A stretch of DNA of 64,000 nucleotides from Chitinophagaceae bacterium (GTDB lineage Bacteria; Bacteroidota; Bacteroidia; Chitinophagales; Chitinophagaceae), in the NCBI GenBank assembly GCA_947371755.1, contig CANBQT010000008.1, positions 1 through 64,000 of the forward strand, given 5' to 3'. Positions 1 through 7,737 of this stretch are shown here, piece after piece; within the stretch, counting starts at the first letter, position 1; each line of letters starts with the position of its first letter. Under the pieces are notes generated by a model. That model worked only from the letters and a program-made list of their open reading frames with translations. It was not told the origin of the DNA and did not search any database. Position numbers and translations under genes: made by a program.

Positions 1-146
1 AATATTTTCATGGAGATAGTGGGAGAGGACTTGGTGCGAGTCACCAAAGTGGGTGGACTGCACTTGTAGCAGAATTGATCAACGAAGTTTCCCCAAAACA
101 TAAAAATCGAAAACCCTTTGTTCCTGAAGAAGAGGAAGAAGACTAG
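1..146 (+). CDS. C-terminal end of a GH63/MGH1-like glycoside hydrolase (5' truncated by window)
   Basis: Only the last 47 codons are visible, read from base 3 to the TAG at 144-146. The residues include [17 protein letters not shown] followed by TALVAELI, which resembles the conserved C-terminal end of GH63/MGH1-like alpha-glycosidases (glucosidase-type (alpha/alpha)6 barrel). The protein ends in an acidic run (EEEEED). The catalytic residues lie outside the window, so the substrate cannot be judged. The next gene starts 14 bases downstream on the same strand, so the two may be co-transcribed. The family call rests on one motif. Confidence 0.6.
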   Translation, partial: YFHGDSGRGLGASHQSGWTALVAELINEVSPKHKNRKPFVPEEEEED

Positions 147-160
147 ATACAACAAATAAT

Positions 161-673
161 ATGTTAAGTCATTTATCAACTGCTGAGATTGTAGCATATT
201 ATAAAATGCTGCCACATCCTGAAGGGGGATACTATAAAGAAACCTATCGATCCAAAGAAGAGATTGAAGTAGATGCATTGCCTGCAAGATTTAATGGGAA
301 TCGAATTTTTTCTACAGCAATCTATTTTTTATTGGAAAGAGGAAACTTTTCAGCTTTTCATCGAATCCAAAGTGATGAGACCTGGCATTTTTATGCAGGA
401 GGTGTTTTGAATATTTATGTGATCCATGAAAATGGCGAACTGGAGACAATTCGATTAGGACAAAATATTTCAAAGGGTCAAACATTTCAGGCAACGGTTC
501 CTGCAGGAGCATGGTTTGCATCAATTCCAGCTGAAGAAACTGATTTTTCGTTTGTAGGATGTACTGTTTCCCCGGGATTTGAATTTATTGATTTCGAACT
601 TGCATTAGCTGATCAATTAGTAGAATCTTATCCTTTATATGCAGAGTTGATAGGAGGTCTTTGCAGATGTTAG
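161..673 (+). CDS. Cupin_5 / DUF985 family protein
   Basis: The 170-residue protein matches the DUF985 (Cupin_5) family in length and layout. It has the N-terminal HPEGGYYKETYRS signature at residues 19-31, a cupin core with HRIQSDETWHFY at 67-78, and the GCTVSPGFEFIDFELA block near 133-148 that closes the double-stranded beta-helix. Family members are small cytoplasmic cupins and some are linked to sugar-type ligands, but the reaction is not established. Histidines in the second motif could bind a metal. It follows a glycoside hydrolase gene by 14 bases and meets the anti-sigma-like gene tail to tail. Confidence 0.85.
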   Translation: MLSHLSTAEIVAYYKMLPHPEGGYYKETYRSKEEIEVDALPARFNGNRIFSTAIYFLLERGNFSAFHRIQSDETWHFYAGGVLNIYVIHENGELETIRLGQNISKGQTFQATVPAGAWFASIPAEETDFSFVGCTVSPGFEFIDFELALADQLVESYPLYAELIGGLCRC

Positions 674-677
674 CTTG

Positions 678-1067
678 TTATTTTTTTTGTTCTATTGCTT
701 GTTTTACAGGAGTATGATCTATCGAAAGATGAATCACAAAATACCCAAGTATACATAGAATAATGATGATTATAACAGAAAGCAATGTCCAGTTTTGATC
801 TTCTATATGGCGTTTAAGCTTACCCCTTTTCTTTTTAGCCGTATGCTTCAAAAGATCTTTATTAATCTTATTTACATAATCCTGCATCAACCTTTGGTCT
901 TTAAAGTTTTGCAGGCCTTCAATGGCATCATTTATAAAAGCTTCATCAGTCATCTGATGCTCTATCATAAAGCGTTCTTCCTCAGAAGCATTGCCCTCTA
1001 AATATCTTTTAAGGGCTTCTTCGGTTGGTTCAGGACCATGATTTAATATGTTCTTTAGATCTGACAT
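678..1067 (-). CDS. Putative anti-sigma factor-like single-pass membrane protein
   Basis: This 129-residue protein has a soluble N-terminal part, a basic stretch (KKKRGKLKRH, 78-87) and one transmembrane helix at about residues 92-114, leaving a short C-terminal tail outside. The N-terminal block EALKRYLEGNASEEE resembles the start of Bacteroidota anti-sigma factors, but there are no HxxxCxxC zinc-finger ligands. Its ATG overlaps the TAA of the ECF sigma gene by one base (TAATG), which implies translational coupling. I infer that it holds the sigma factor at the membrane; sequence similarity alone is weak, so the role rests on gene order. Confidence 0.6.
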   Translation of the reverse strand: MSDLKNILNHGPEPTEEALKRYLEGNASEEERFMIEHQMTDEAFINDAIEGLQNFKDQRLMQDYVNKINKDLLKHTAKKKRGKLKRHIEDQNWTLLSVIIIIILCILGYFVIHLSIDHTPVKQAIEQKK

Positions 1068-1630
1068 TAGGATTGACTCAATTTTTGAGCAACTAATAAT
1101 TTTAAATTTCGTTTCCCGTTTTGAATATAGCTCTTTACTTGCATTAAACTATATCCGGTACCCGCTACAATTTCCTGATAGCTTTTTTTCTGAAGATAGA
1201 ATAAAGTTACACAGGTTTTTTGGGGTGCATTTAGTTCATTCAATGCTTGTTCCAAAAGTATTAAACTTTGCTCTTTATCCCAGGCTGACAAATTACTAAG
1301 TGGATCATCTGCTAAATGCATATCTTCTGAAACACTGATTAATTTAGTTTTATCTCTTAATTGCATCAAACAATGATTCCTCGCAATGGTATAGAGCCAG
1401 CTTTTGAGATAGTCAACCGGATATTTTTGTAGCTCAGTAATCACTTTCAAAAAAACCTGTTGAACAGCATCTTTAGCTGCTTCTTCATCTTTCAGATATT
1501 TCATACAAACTCCTAACAGCATCATGGTATATCGTTGCAATAAAATACCTAACCATAGATTGTCTTGGTCTTTTTTAAACTTATCTAAAAGTTCCTGATC
1601 GCTGATATGTGCGTAGATGTCTTTTGGCAC
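1067..1630 (-). CDS. RNA polymerase ECF-type sigma-70 factor
   Basis: The 187-residue protein has the two-domain ECF layout. Region 2 spans about residues 25-92 and includes the core-binding DAVQQVFLKV (54-63) and KSWLYTIARNHCL. Region 4 spans about 125-180 with the helix-turn-helix SYQEIVAGTGYSLMQVKSYI. The start chosen is GTG at 1628-1630. It would redirect RNA polymerase to a small regulon, and the membrane protein directly downstream probably controls it. It is divergent from the NlpC/P60 gene, with 72 bases between the starts. The regulon cannot be predicted from this window. Confidence 0.9.
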   Translation of the reverse strand: MPKDIYAHISDQELLDKFKKDQDNLWLGILLQRYTMMLLGVCMKYLKDEEAAKDAVQQVFLKVITELQKYPVDYLKSWLYTIARNHCLMQLRDKTKLISVSEDMHLADDPLSNLSAWDKEQSLILLEQALNELNAPQKTCVTLFYLQKKSYQEIVAGTGYSLMQVKSYIQNGKRNLKLLVAQKLSQS

Positions 1631-1702
1631 GCTGTTAAAATAAGCATTTATTCAAAGATGCATTATTTGTAAAAATCCATAACTTGAATCCAAATTTATG
1701 GA

Positions 1703-2470
1703 ATGCCTTTTGTAAGTCCGATTGTACCCGTTGTTCCTATGAGGGCTGAGGCCGCTCATCGGTCTGAAATGATCAGTCAATTTTTATTCGGAGAAGTAGC
1801 AGAAATTCTTGAAAAGACACAGGATTTTTTTAAAGTTCGGTTATTGTTTGATGATTATATTGGCTGGTGCCAGAGTAATCAACTTCAGCAAATAACAGAA
1901 ACCTTTGTTCAAAAAGGAAGTGTTTTATTAAATGGAGATTTATTGGGAACTGTAATGATTAATGGCAGTTCAATGCACATACCATTTGGATTACCTCTTT
2001 ATTTTTTTGAACAGGGCAAAGCTTTAATAGGGAATTATCAAATGGAGTTTGATGGAAAGAATTGGAACCCTCAAGACGCAAACTTTAATGAAGAAACGAT
2101 CAAGTGGTTAACTGATCAATATTTAAATACCGCCTATTTGTGGGGCGGTAGAACACTATTCGGAATCGACTGTAGCGGATTTACACAACAGATCTACCGG
2201 TTTTTAAATATCCATTTGCCTAGAGATGCCTATCAGCAGGCTGTGTTTGGGGAAATAGTAGGATTCCTGCAAGAAGCAATTTGTGGTGACCTGGCTTTTT
2301 TTGACAATGCTGAAGGTAAGATCACTCATGTGGGGATTATGTTAGACTCGGAAACAATTATTCATGCCTCTGGAAAAGTGCGGATAGATGATATTGATAA
2401 TTTTGGTATTATTAACCGGGATACGGGAGAAAGAACCCATCAACTTCGCATCATCAAAAGATATAAATAA
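1703..2470 (+). CDS. C40 family peptidase (NlpC/P60) with SH3 domains, YkfC-like
   Basis: The 255-residue protein has N-terminal SH3b-like domains (about 1-125) and a C-terminal NlpC/P60 domain (about 130-250). The catalytic triad is visible: Cys157 in GIDCSGF, His209 in THVGIML and His221 in IIHASGK. No signal peptide is apparent. The opening residues VPMRAEAAHRSEMISQFLFGE resemble YkfC-type gamma-D-glutamyl-L-diamino acid endopeptidases, which cut murein peptides during recycling. I infer the same role here, probably in the cytoplasm. A strong bidirectional terminator follows the stop codon. Confidence 0.85.
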   Translation: MPFVSPIVPVVPMRAEAAHRSEMISQFLFGEVAEILEKTQDFFKVRLLFDDYIGWCQSNQLQQITETFVQKGSVLLNGDLLGTVMINGSSMHIPFGLPLYFFEQGKALIGNYQMEFDGKNWNPQDANFNEETIKWLTDQYLNTAYLWGGRTLFGIDCSGFTQQIYRFLNIHLPRDAYQQAVFGEIVGFLQEAICGDLAFFDNAEGKITHVGIMLDSETIIHASGKVRIDDIDNFGIINRDTGERTHQLRIIKRYK

Positions 2471-2500
2471 GAAAAGCAGCTCCAGGGCTGCTTTTCTTTA
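2471..2500. terminator. Bidirectional rho-independent terminator
   Basis: Arms GAAAAGCAGC (2471-2480) and GCTGCTTTTC (2487-2496) pair perfectly around a six-base loop, with A- and T-rich flanks. It sits between the NlpC/P60 gene and the convergent 50-residue ORF and can serve both. Confidence 0.85.
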
Positions 2501-2517
2501 TATAAGATGTTCAGGTT

Positions 2518-2670
2518 CTAAATCAAATCCATTGCTTTAGCAAAATAAGTAACGGTTCCAGGCAATGCCAACCAGAAAAACTCACGGTATACAAATAATA
2601 AGGTAATCAATATTGCAAACCATACAAAGAACCATAGCCAATATTTACCAGTTGATTTTGTTGCTTCCAT
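2518..2670 (-). CDS. 50-residue single-pass membrane microprotein, function unknown
   Basis: An ATG at 2670-2668 opens a 50-codon frame ending with TAG at 2520-2518. The product begins MEATKSTGKYW, has one hydrophobic, aromatic-rich helix (LWFFVWFAILITLLFVY, residues 12-28), and continues EFFWLALPGTVTYFAKAMDLI. The regular amphipathic and transmembrane pattern and the clean terminator just past the stop argue for a real gene. It follows the TauE-ppa block on the same strand by about 50 bases and could be the last gene of that transcript. I cannot name the family. Confidence 0.6.
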   Translation of the reverse strand: MEATKSTGKYWLWFFVWFAILITLLFVYREFFWLALPGTVTYFAKAMDLI

Positions 2671-2721
2671 TTGTTACTTTTTTTGCAAAGATAAGGGGCG
2701 GAATTGAAATTTTAAACCCTA

Positions 2722-3156
2722 TCACGGTTTGTTTTCAACATTTTGAGTAGGCGTACTCAGGTGGGAGGTACCCGACTTTTGGGCTGGCTTGTCAAAAAAA
2801 AGCATTTTCAAAGAAACCAACATCAAAACAATGGCAAAGACTTTCTTCATCTTATCATCGCTAAGAGTGAGTGCCAGTTTACTTCCAAAAAAACCACCTA
2901 CCACAAATGCAGCAGATATAATAAAGACCGTATTGAAGTTGATATATCCTTGTTTATAATATTGTAAAACTGCAAGGATACCTACTGGAAGTAACATAAT
3001 TCCCAAAGATGTACCCTGAGCCTGTTTTTGAGTAAAGCCTAGAAAGAGTACTAGGGCAGGCACCATAATAATCCCCCCGCCTACACCTACGAGGCCGCTT
3101 AGGATCCCTGCAATTAGACCCACTAAAAGAAGCAATAATATGGTAGCAGTAGTCAT
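2722..3156 (-). CDS. Half-size TauE/SafE family membrane protein
   Basis: The 144-residue protein has about four transmembrane helices (roughly residues 3-26, 45-65, 73-96, 105-122) and the family signature GLVGVGGGIIMVPAL in the first repeat. Full-length TauE/SafE anion exporters have about 250 residues made of two such repeats, so this looks like a single-repeat form that would need to dimerise. No second half or frameshift remnant lies nearby. ATG at 3156 is preferred over a TTG six bases upstream. It lies just downstream of ppa on the same strand. The substrate (sulfite, sulfonate or another anion) is unknown. Confidence 0.75.
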   Translation of the reverse strand: MTTATILLLLLVGLIAGILSGLVGVGGGIIMVPALVLFLGFTQKQAQGTSLGIMLLPVGILAVLQYYKQGYINFNTVFIISAAFVVGGFFGSKLALTLSDDKMKKVFAIVLMLVSLKMLFFDKPAQKSGTSHLSTPTQNVENKP

Positions 3157-3171
3157 ACGCAACGGATACTT

Positions 3172-3720
3172 TTATGGAGTGAAAGTTTCTTTGTAAAAAC
3201 TGATTGCTTCATTGATAATATTCAAAGCCTGTGCTTTGTCACCAAATTCTTCCACCACAACGGTTTTGTTTTCTAGTTTTTTATATTCTTCAAAGAAGTG
3301 GCGTAATTCATCAAAGAAGTGCTTGGGTAATTCTTCAATATTATTGTAATGGTTAACACCAGGGTCATTTGCAGCTACTGCAATGATTTTATCATCAGCT
3401 TCGCCACCATCTACCATTTGCATCACGCCTACTACTTTTGCATCCATTAAGGTTAATGGAACAACAGGTAGTGTAGTAATGACCAATATATCTAATGGAT
3501 CGTGATCTCCTCCATATGTTTGAGGAATAAATCCATAATTACAGGGATAATAAAAGGAAGAAAAAATTACACGATCTAATTTCAATAAACCTGAGTTTTT
3601 ATCAATCTCATATTTACAACGAGCGCCCATAGGAATCTCTATCACTGCTGTTACAACTCTTGGTGCATTTTCTCCATAAGGAACTCCATGCCAGGGATGT
3701 AATACGTATTGGGTTTTCAT
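3172..3720 (-). CDS. ppa: Inorganic pyrophosphatase (family I)
   Basis: The 182-residue length and metal-binding motifs fit soluble family I pyrophosphatase, which hydrolyses PPi to two phosphates in the cytoplasm and pulls biosynthetic reactions forward. The signature DHDPLDILV (residues 72-80) carries the Mg-binding aspartates D72, D74 and D77. [10 protein letters not shown] (106-115) supplies further acidic ligands and a phosphate-binding lysine. Glu/Lys/Tyr positions near [14 protein letters not shown] (57-70) are also typical. It starts a unit with the TauE/SafE gene downstream, with 15 bases between the stop and the preferred ATG. Confidence 0.95.
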   Translation of the reverse strand: MKTQYVLHPWHGVPYGENAPRVVTAVIEIPMGARCKYEIDKNSGLLKLDRVIFSSFYYPCNYGFIPQTYGGDHDPLDILVITTLPVVPLTLMDAKVVGVMQMVDGGEADDKIIAVAANDPGVNHYNNIEELPKHFFDELRHFFEEYKKLENKTVVVEEFGDKAQALNIINEAISFYKETFTP

Positions 3721-3747
3721 AGGCCTATTTATTGGTAATTAAAGTAA

Positions 3748-4146
3748 TTATTTATTTTGGAAACTATATTTTAAATCTACTGTCCAATTATTATTTTGTT
3801 TGATCACTTTTAGAGAGTGACTAATTTTATCAAAAGAATTATTGTAGTGAATGATGCTTGTAATGCTATCTATATCTTCAACCTGCTCTATATTAATGGA
3901 TGCGGTGCGAAGTTGCTGACGACCTTCCTTGTCTTTTAATCGAAACTCTTTTTCCTGCATATCTAAAAGTGTTTGGTTTGATGTATCAGACAACATGAAA
4001 TAGGCTGATTTTTTAAAATCTCCCTTGAGAGTACCATCAATAAATTCTCTTCCTGCATCAAAAGCATTTTCAGCTTTTGAATATTTAACTTGATTATTTG
4101 TGCAGGCAAATAAGCAGACTAAAGAAAAGAGAAGGAGTTTCCGCAT
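3748..4146 (-). CDS. Small lipoprotein, function unknown
   Basis: I place the start at ATG 4146 because the product then begins MRKLLLFSLVCLFAC, a lipoprotein signal peptide with lipobox LFAC and acylated Cys15; an upstream ATG at 4182 would bury it. The mature part (about 118 residues) resembles the alpha+beta fold of DUF4878/NTF2-like lipoproteins, with helices around residues 25-70 and strands ending in LKVIKQNNNWTVDLKYSF. It would sit on the periplasmic or outer-membrane face. It is followed by ppa after 27 bases on the same strand. Confidence 0.7.
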   Translation of the reverse strand: MRKLLLFSLVCLFACTNNQVKYSKAENAFDAGREFIDGTLKGDFKKSAYFMLSDTSNQTLLDMQEKEFRLKDKEGRQQLRTASINIEQVEDIDSITSIIHYNNSFDKISHSLKVIKQNNNWTVDLKYSFQNK

Positions 4147-4278
4147 GAAATAATTTAACGAACTAAAGATACTAATACACAACGAAAATTTATAAGTTAT
4201 TAAAAACTTGTATATGTCATTTGATATTTATCCTATATTGTGTAACTGCATTAAATCTGTCACTGCAAAAAAACTTTT

Positions 4279-4689
4279 ATGAGAAAGAAAATTTTAATCC
4301 TTGCTATTGCAATTATTCATCTATCAGTCACTTTTGCCGCTGTACCTGTTGTTGAGTCAAAAAAAGACAGTGCTACTGCCTACGTTTCGAAAGATGATGA
4401 AGCGATGGTTAAAAATGCAGTTGCTGCATTTAAAGGTCTTTCAAAAAAAGAGAGAAAAGCCAGAATTGCAGATGCGAAAGAATTAATGAAAAACTACAAA
4501 GCCGAAAAAGCAGCTGGTGATGCAGACACCAATACACTATTGCTTGCTATACTAGCCATATTGTTGCCACCTGTAGCGGTATTTTTGCATGAAAATGAGA
4601 TCAATTCCAAATTCTGGATCAGCTTGTTATTAACATTACTATTCTGGCTTCCAGGCGTTATTTATGCATTGATCGTTGTTTTAGGTTAG
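4279..4689 (+). CDS. YqaE/Pmp3 family membrane protein with signal peptide and N-terminal extension
   Basis: The C-terminal 55 residues (about 84-136) are a Pmp3/YqaE domain: two transmembrane helices with LLAILAILLPPVAVFL and ISLLLTLLFWLPGVIYAL. In front lie a signal peptide (1-21) and a charged, lysine/alanine-rich helix (about 38-80, including SKKERKARIADAKELMKNYK). The simplest Pmp3 proteins are only about 50-55 residues, so the exported helical extension is the unusual part. Pmp3 proteins affect membrane potential and salt tolerance in some organisms; the role here is unknown. A clear terminator follows. Confidence 0.85.
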   Translation: MRKKILILAIAIIHLSVTFAAVPVVESKKDSATAYVSKDDEAMVKNAVAAFKGLSKKERKARIADAKELMKNYKAEKAAGDADTNTLLLAILAILLPPVAVFLHENEINSKFWISLLLTLLFWLPGVIYALIVVLG

Positions 4690-4723
4690 TATTTTACCTA
4701 TTAGATAATCATAATATTGAATC

Positions 4724-4760
4724 AGGTTATTTCATAATAATATGGAATAACCTTTTTTTT
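4724..4760 (+). terminator. Rho-independent terminator of the YqaE gene
   Basis: Arms 4724-4736 and 4741-4753 pair over 13 bases (one G-T wobble) around an ATAA loop, followed by a run of T to 4760. Confidence 0.85.
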
Positions 4761-4838
4761 GACTCTATGCCTAAGATTTATGCAATAATGTGTCTTTTAT
4801 ACACAATAATTAATAAATTTATACCCTAAACGATTGTT

Positions 4839-6203
4839 ATGTCATTCAATAAACTACTTTCTGTAGCCATTCTGGCCTTGGCCATAAGCTCATGTTCAAA
4901 TCCTTCTGATAAGAATCTTACAAAAACCGATACAGCCACCGTTGATGGTCATCCCGCGTGGATCATGAATAGTAATATTTATGAAGTAAACGTTCGCCAG
5001 TATACAGCGGAAGGAACTTTTAATGCTTTTGCAAAACACCTGGATCGTTTAAAGGAAATGGGTGTTACTACACTATGGTTTATGCCAATCAACCCCATCA
5101 GTAAAGTAGATCGTAAGGGAACACTGGGTAGTTATTATGCCGTTTCAAGTTATACAGAGATCAATCCTGAATATGGTAACCTTGAAGATTGGAATGCATT
5201 AGTTAAGAAAGCTCATGAAATGGGGTTTAAAGTAGTACTTGATTGGGTGCCTAATCATACAGGTGCTGATCATCCCTGGTTGAAAACTCATCCTGATTTT
5301 TATGTACAGGATAGTACGGGTAAAGCTATATCGCAATTTGATTGGACCGATACCAGAAAATTGAATTATAAAAACCCTGCCCTAGTAGATACTATGATTG
5401 CCTCTATGCAATATTGGTTAAAGACTTCTGATATTGATGGATTCCGTTGCGATGTGGCTCCCGAAGTGGCAGATTCTTTTTGGTTGAAAGCGATACCTAT
5501 TTTGAAAAAAGAAAAAAATATTTTCATGCTAGCTGAAGGCGATATGGGAAGAATGCATCAAGTAGGATTTGATGCAACGTATACCTGGTCAGATTTTTCT
5601 ATGATGAAATTGATTGCTGCGGGTAAACGTCCGGCATTTGCTTTAGATAGTGTGATTATAAAAAATGATAGCAGTTTTCCCTCTAATTCTTTAAGGATGT
5701 ACTTCACCAGCGATCATGATGAAAATAGCTGGAATAAAGCAGATTTCGGTACAATGCCCGGCGAATCACATGCGCCTTTTGCAGTGCTTACACAAACTAT
5801 GAAGCGTTCTGTTCCTTTGATCTATAGTAGTCAGGAAGAGCCTGTTTTACGAGCTATTCCTTTCTTTGAAAAAGACACCATTCAATTTGTAAAATTAGCT
5901 AGGGCGCCATTTTACAAAAAGTTATTGAACCTGCATACTAATACCCCAGCATTAGCTGCAAATGCAGATTTCAAAAAATTAGTTTCAAGTGCCGACAATG
6001 CTATTTATGCATTTACCCGTTCTGCTAAAAACAGTAAGGTGCTGGTAGTCTTAAATTTATCTGCAAAAGCTCAAACTGTAACCATCGCAGATGCTACAAT
6101 TGCCGGGGATGCCACAGAATTGTTTACTGCCTCAAAGTCTAGTATCAAAGCCGGACAATCCTTTCAACTTCCAGCCTGGGGATACCAAGTGTATACTTAT
6201 TAA
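4839..6203 (+). CDS. GH13 alpha-amylase family lipoprotein
   Basis: The 454-residue protein has a lipoprotein signal (lipobox ISSC, Cys19) and a GH13 barrel. Conserved regions are visible: VVLDWVPNHT (132-141), GFRCDVAPEV with nucleophile Asp205, MLAEGD with acid/base Glu233, and SDHDEN with His293/Asp294. A short beta-sandwich C domain ends the protein. It would cleave alpha-glucans outside the inner membrane, on the periplasmic or surface side. It stands alone with its own terminator but fits the glucan-using genes at 28-47 kb. Exact specificity (alpha-amylase or maltodextrin glucosidase) cannot be read from the motifs. Confidence 0.9.
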   Translation: MSFNKLLSVAILALAISSCSNPSDKNLTKTDTATVDGHPAWIMNSNIYEVNVRQYTAEGTFNAFAKHLDRLKEMGVTTLWFMPINPISKVDRKGTLGSYYAVSSYTEINPEYGNLEDWNALVKKAHEMGFKVVLDWVPNHTGADHPWLKTHPDFYVQDSTGKAISQFDWTDTRKLNYKNPALVDTMIASMQYWLKTSDIDGFRCDVAPEVADSFWLKAIPILKKEKNIFMLAEGDMGRMHQVGFDATYTWSDFSMMKLIAAGKRPAFALDSVIIKNDSSFPSNSLRMYFTSDHDENSWNKADFGTMPGESHAPFAVLTQTMKRSVPLIYSSQEEPVLRAIPFFEKDTIQFVKLARAPFYKKLLNLHTNTPALAANADFKKLVSSADNAIYAFTRSAKNSKVLVVLNLSAKAQTVTIADATIAGDATELFTASKSSIKAGQSFQLPAWGYQVYTY

Positions 6204-6220
6204 TCATTCAAATAGATTTA

Positions 6221-6263
6221 AATCAGCCACCCTGTTTGTCTCAAGGTGGCTGATTTTATTTTT
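6221..6263 (+). terminator. Terminator of the GH13 lipoprotein gene
   Basis: AATCAGCCACC (6221-6231) pairs perfectly with GGTGGCTGATT (6245-6255), followed by a T-rich tail. The hairpin ends only about 15 bases before the pyrF promoter box. Confidence 0.85.
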
Positions 6264-6277
6264 AGACCATTCACTAT

Positions 6278-6285
6278 TACCTTTG
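6278..6285 (+). promoter_or_regulatory. Bacteroidota -7 box of pyrF, next to the start codon
   Basis: TACCTTTG matches the TAnnTTTG consensus exactly. Only four bases separate it from the pyrF ATG at 6290, so the transcript is predicted to be leaderless or nearly so. No good -33 TTG is visible. Confidence 0.5.
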
Positions 6286-6289
6286 AGCC

Positions 6290-7114
6290 ATGAACCGTTC
6301 CCAATTAGTGCAGCAGATCAGAAACAAACAGAACTATCTCTGTGTAGGTTTAGATACTGATATTACTAAAATCCCCAGGCATTTATTAGATGCAGCAGAT
6401 CCCGTATTTGAATTCAATAAAGCAATCATTGATGCTACAAAAGATTTTTGTGTCAGTTACAAAATCAATACTGCATTTTATGAATCTCAGGGAATGAAGG
6501 GATGGGAGAGCATGGAAAAAACGCTGTATTATATTCCCGATACACATTTTAAAATTGCCGACGCCAAGAGAGGAGATATTGGTAATACTTCAGCCCAATA
6601 TGCTAAAACATTTTTTGAAGTATTACCATTTGATGCAGTAACTATTGCGCCATATATGGGCGAAGATAGCGTTCGGCCTTTTCTGGATTATGAAAATAAA
6701 TGGAGTATTGTATTAGGACTAACTTCTAATGCTGGCGGTAATGATTTTCAACAACTTTTTGTACAAACAAGCGAGCAGGGGAATCCAGAAAAACGCTTAT
6801 ATGAAAAAGTGCTGGAAAAAGTAGCTTCATGGGGAACGCCAGAAAATTTAATGTTTGTGGTCGGAGCAACTCGCGCTGCCGATCTTGAAAATATTCGTTC
6901 CATTATTCCGGAACATTTCTTGTTAGTGCCCGGTGTAGGTGCACAGGGTGGAAGTCTGGAAGAAGTTTCGAAATTTGGAATGAACGCCGATTGTGGTTTA
7001 CTGGTGAATGCCAGCAGAGCAGTTATTTTCGCAAGTTCCGGAACTGATTTTGCTGAACAAGCAACTATTGTTTCTGAAGGTTATCGTAATGAAATGACAG
7101 CTTATCTTAAATAA
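6290..7114 (+). CDS. pyrF: Orotidine 5'-phosphate decarboxylase
   Basis: The 274-residue protein is the longer (type 2) form of OMP decarboxylase, which converts OMP to UMP and CO2 in the last step of de novo pyrimidine synthesis in the cytoplasm. The catalytic signature [10 protein letters not shown] lies at 91-100 with Lys93. VGLDTD (19-24) and PGVGAQGG (near 215) form substrate- and phosphate-binding parts of the TIM barrel. It is a single gene with its own promoter box and meets the SGNH esterase gene tail to tail, with four bases between the stops. Confidence 0.95.
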   Translation: MNRSQLVQQIRNKQNYLCVGLDTDITKIPRHLLDAADPVFEFNKAIIDATKDFCVSYKINTAFYESQGMKGWESMEKTLYYIPDTHFKIADAKRGDIGNTSAQYAKTFFEVLPFDAVTIAPYMGEDSVRPFLDYENKWSIVLGLTSNAGGNDFQQLFVQTSEQGNPEKRLYEKVLEKVASWGTPENLMFVVGATRAADLENIRSIIPEHFLLVPGVGAQGGSLEEVSKFGMNADCGLLVNASRAVIFASSGTDFAEQATIVSEGYRNEMTAYLK

Positions 7115-7118
7115 AAGT

Positions 7119-7724
7119 TTACTTTTTTTGCATGATGCTGACAAGCTTTGAAGCCCATTGGGCGTATGCTTTCGGCGAGTAATGCAATTGGTCTTCTGCT
7201 AATAAACTTTTGTCTTTTCCTGCTGCTATAGTATCTGTAGTAATATCAATATAGTGTGTATGGAATTTACTGGCTTGCGATTTACAAATTTCGTTGAACG
7301 ACTCAATTTCTTTTCCAGTATGCTGCTTTTTCTGGGTTGCTGCAAATGGAGTAACCGTCCAATCTGGAATTGACAGCACAATTACATGATCAGTTTTATT
7401 ATTTGCTAAATGAATAGCTTTCTTTAATAAAAAATCAAAATCATTGGCAAAATCTGCGATAGGTAATCCTCGATATTGATTGTTTACGCCTATCAATAGA
7501 GTTACGTAATCGTAAGTTTCATTTAATTCCCAATTGATCAAATGATCAGCTAATTCAAAACTCGTCCATCCAGTTTGTGCAATAATCTCGGGTGCCTGAA
7601 AATATAAACCAGCTTTTCTTAAAATTTGTACAGTTTGATAGGGATAACATTCATGCAGGGCTACTGATTCACCAATGGTATACGAATCACCCAAACACAA
7701 AAAACTGTTGATATGCGTGCTCAT
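7119..7724 (-). CDS. SGNH/GDSL-type esterase
   Basis: The 201-residue protein carries the four SGNH blocks: GDSYTIGES with nucleophile Ser14, a block II glycine near 50-52, GVNNQ with Asn81, and EDQLHYS with Asp178 and His181 of the triad. Length and motifs fit small lysophospholipase/esterase enzymes such as TesA-like hydrolases, but it has no signal peptide and is probably cytoplasmic. It is the third gene of a DAACS transporter-kynU-esterase unit, with 13 bases to kynU. In some organisms N-formylkynurenine hydrolysis is done by unrelated hydrolases; that role here is a guess from position only. Confidence 0.85.
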   Translation of the reverse strand: MSTHINSFLCLGDSYTIGESVALHECYPYQTVQILRKAGLYFQAPEIIAQTGWTSFELADHLINWELNETYDYVTLLIGVNNQYRGLPIADFANDFDFLLKKAIHLANNKTDHVIVLSIPDWTVTPFAATQKKQHTGKEIESFNEICKSQASKFHTHYIDITTDTIAAGKDKSLLAEDQLHYSPKAYAQWASKLVSIMQKK

Positions 7725-7737
7725 ATATTAAGAACAA

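Noticed and set aside
2722-3162. Half-size TauE/SafE as a truncated pseudogene
   Set aside because: The frame is intact with sensible helices and a normal start; no remnant of a second repeat lies on either side. A single-repeat form is more likely.
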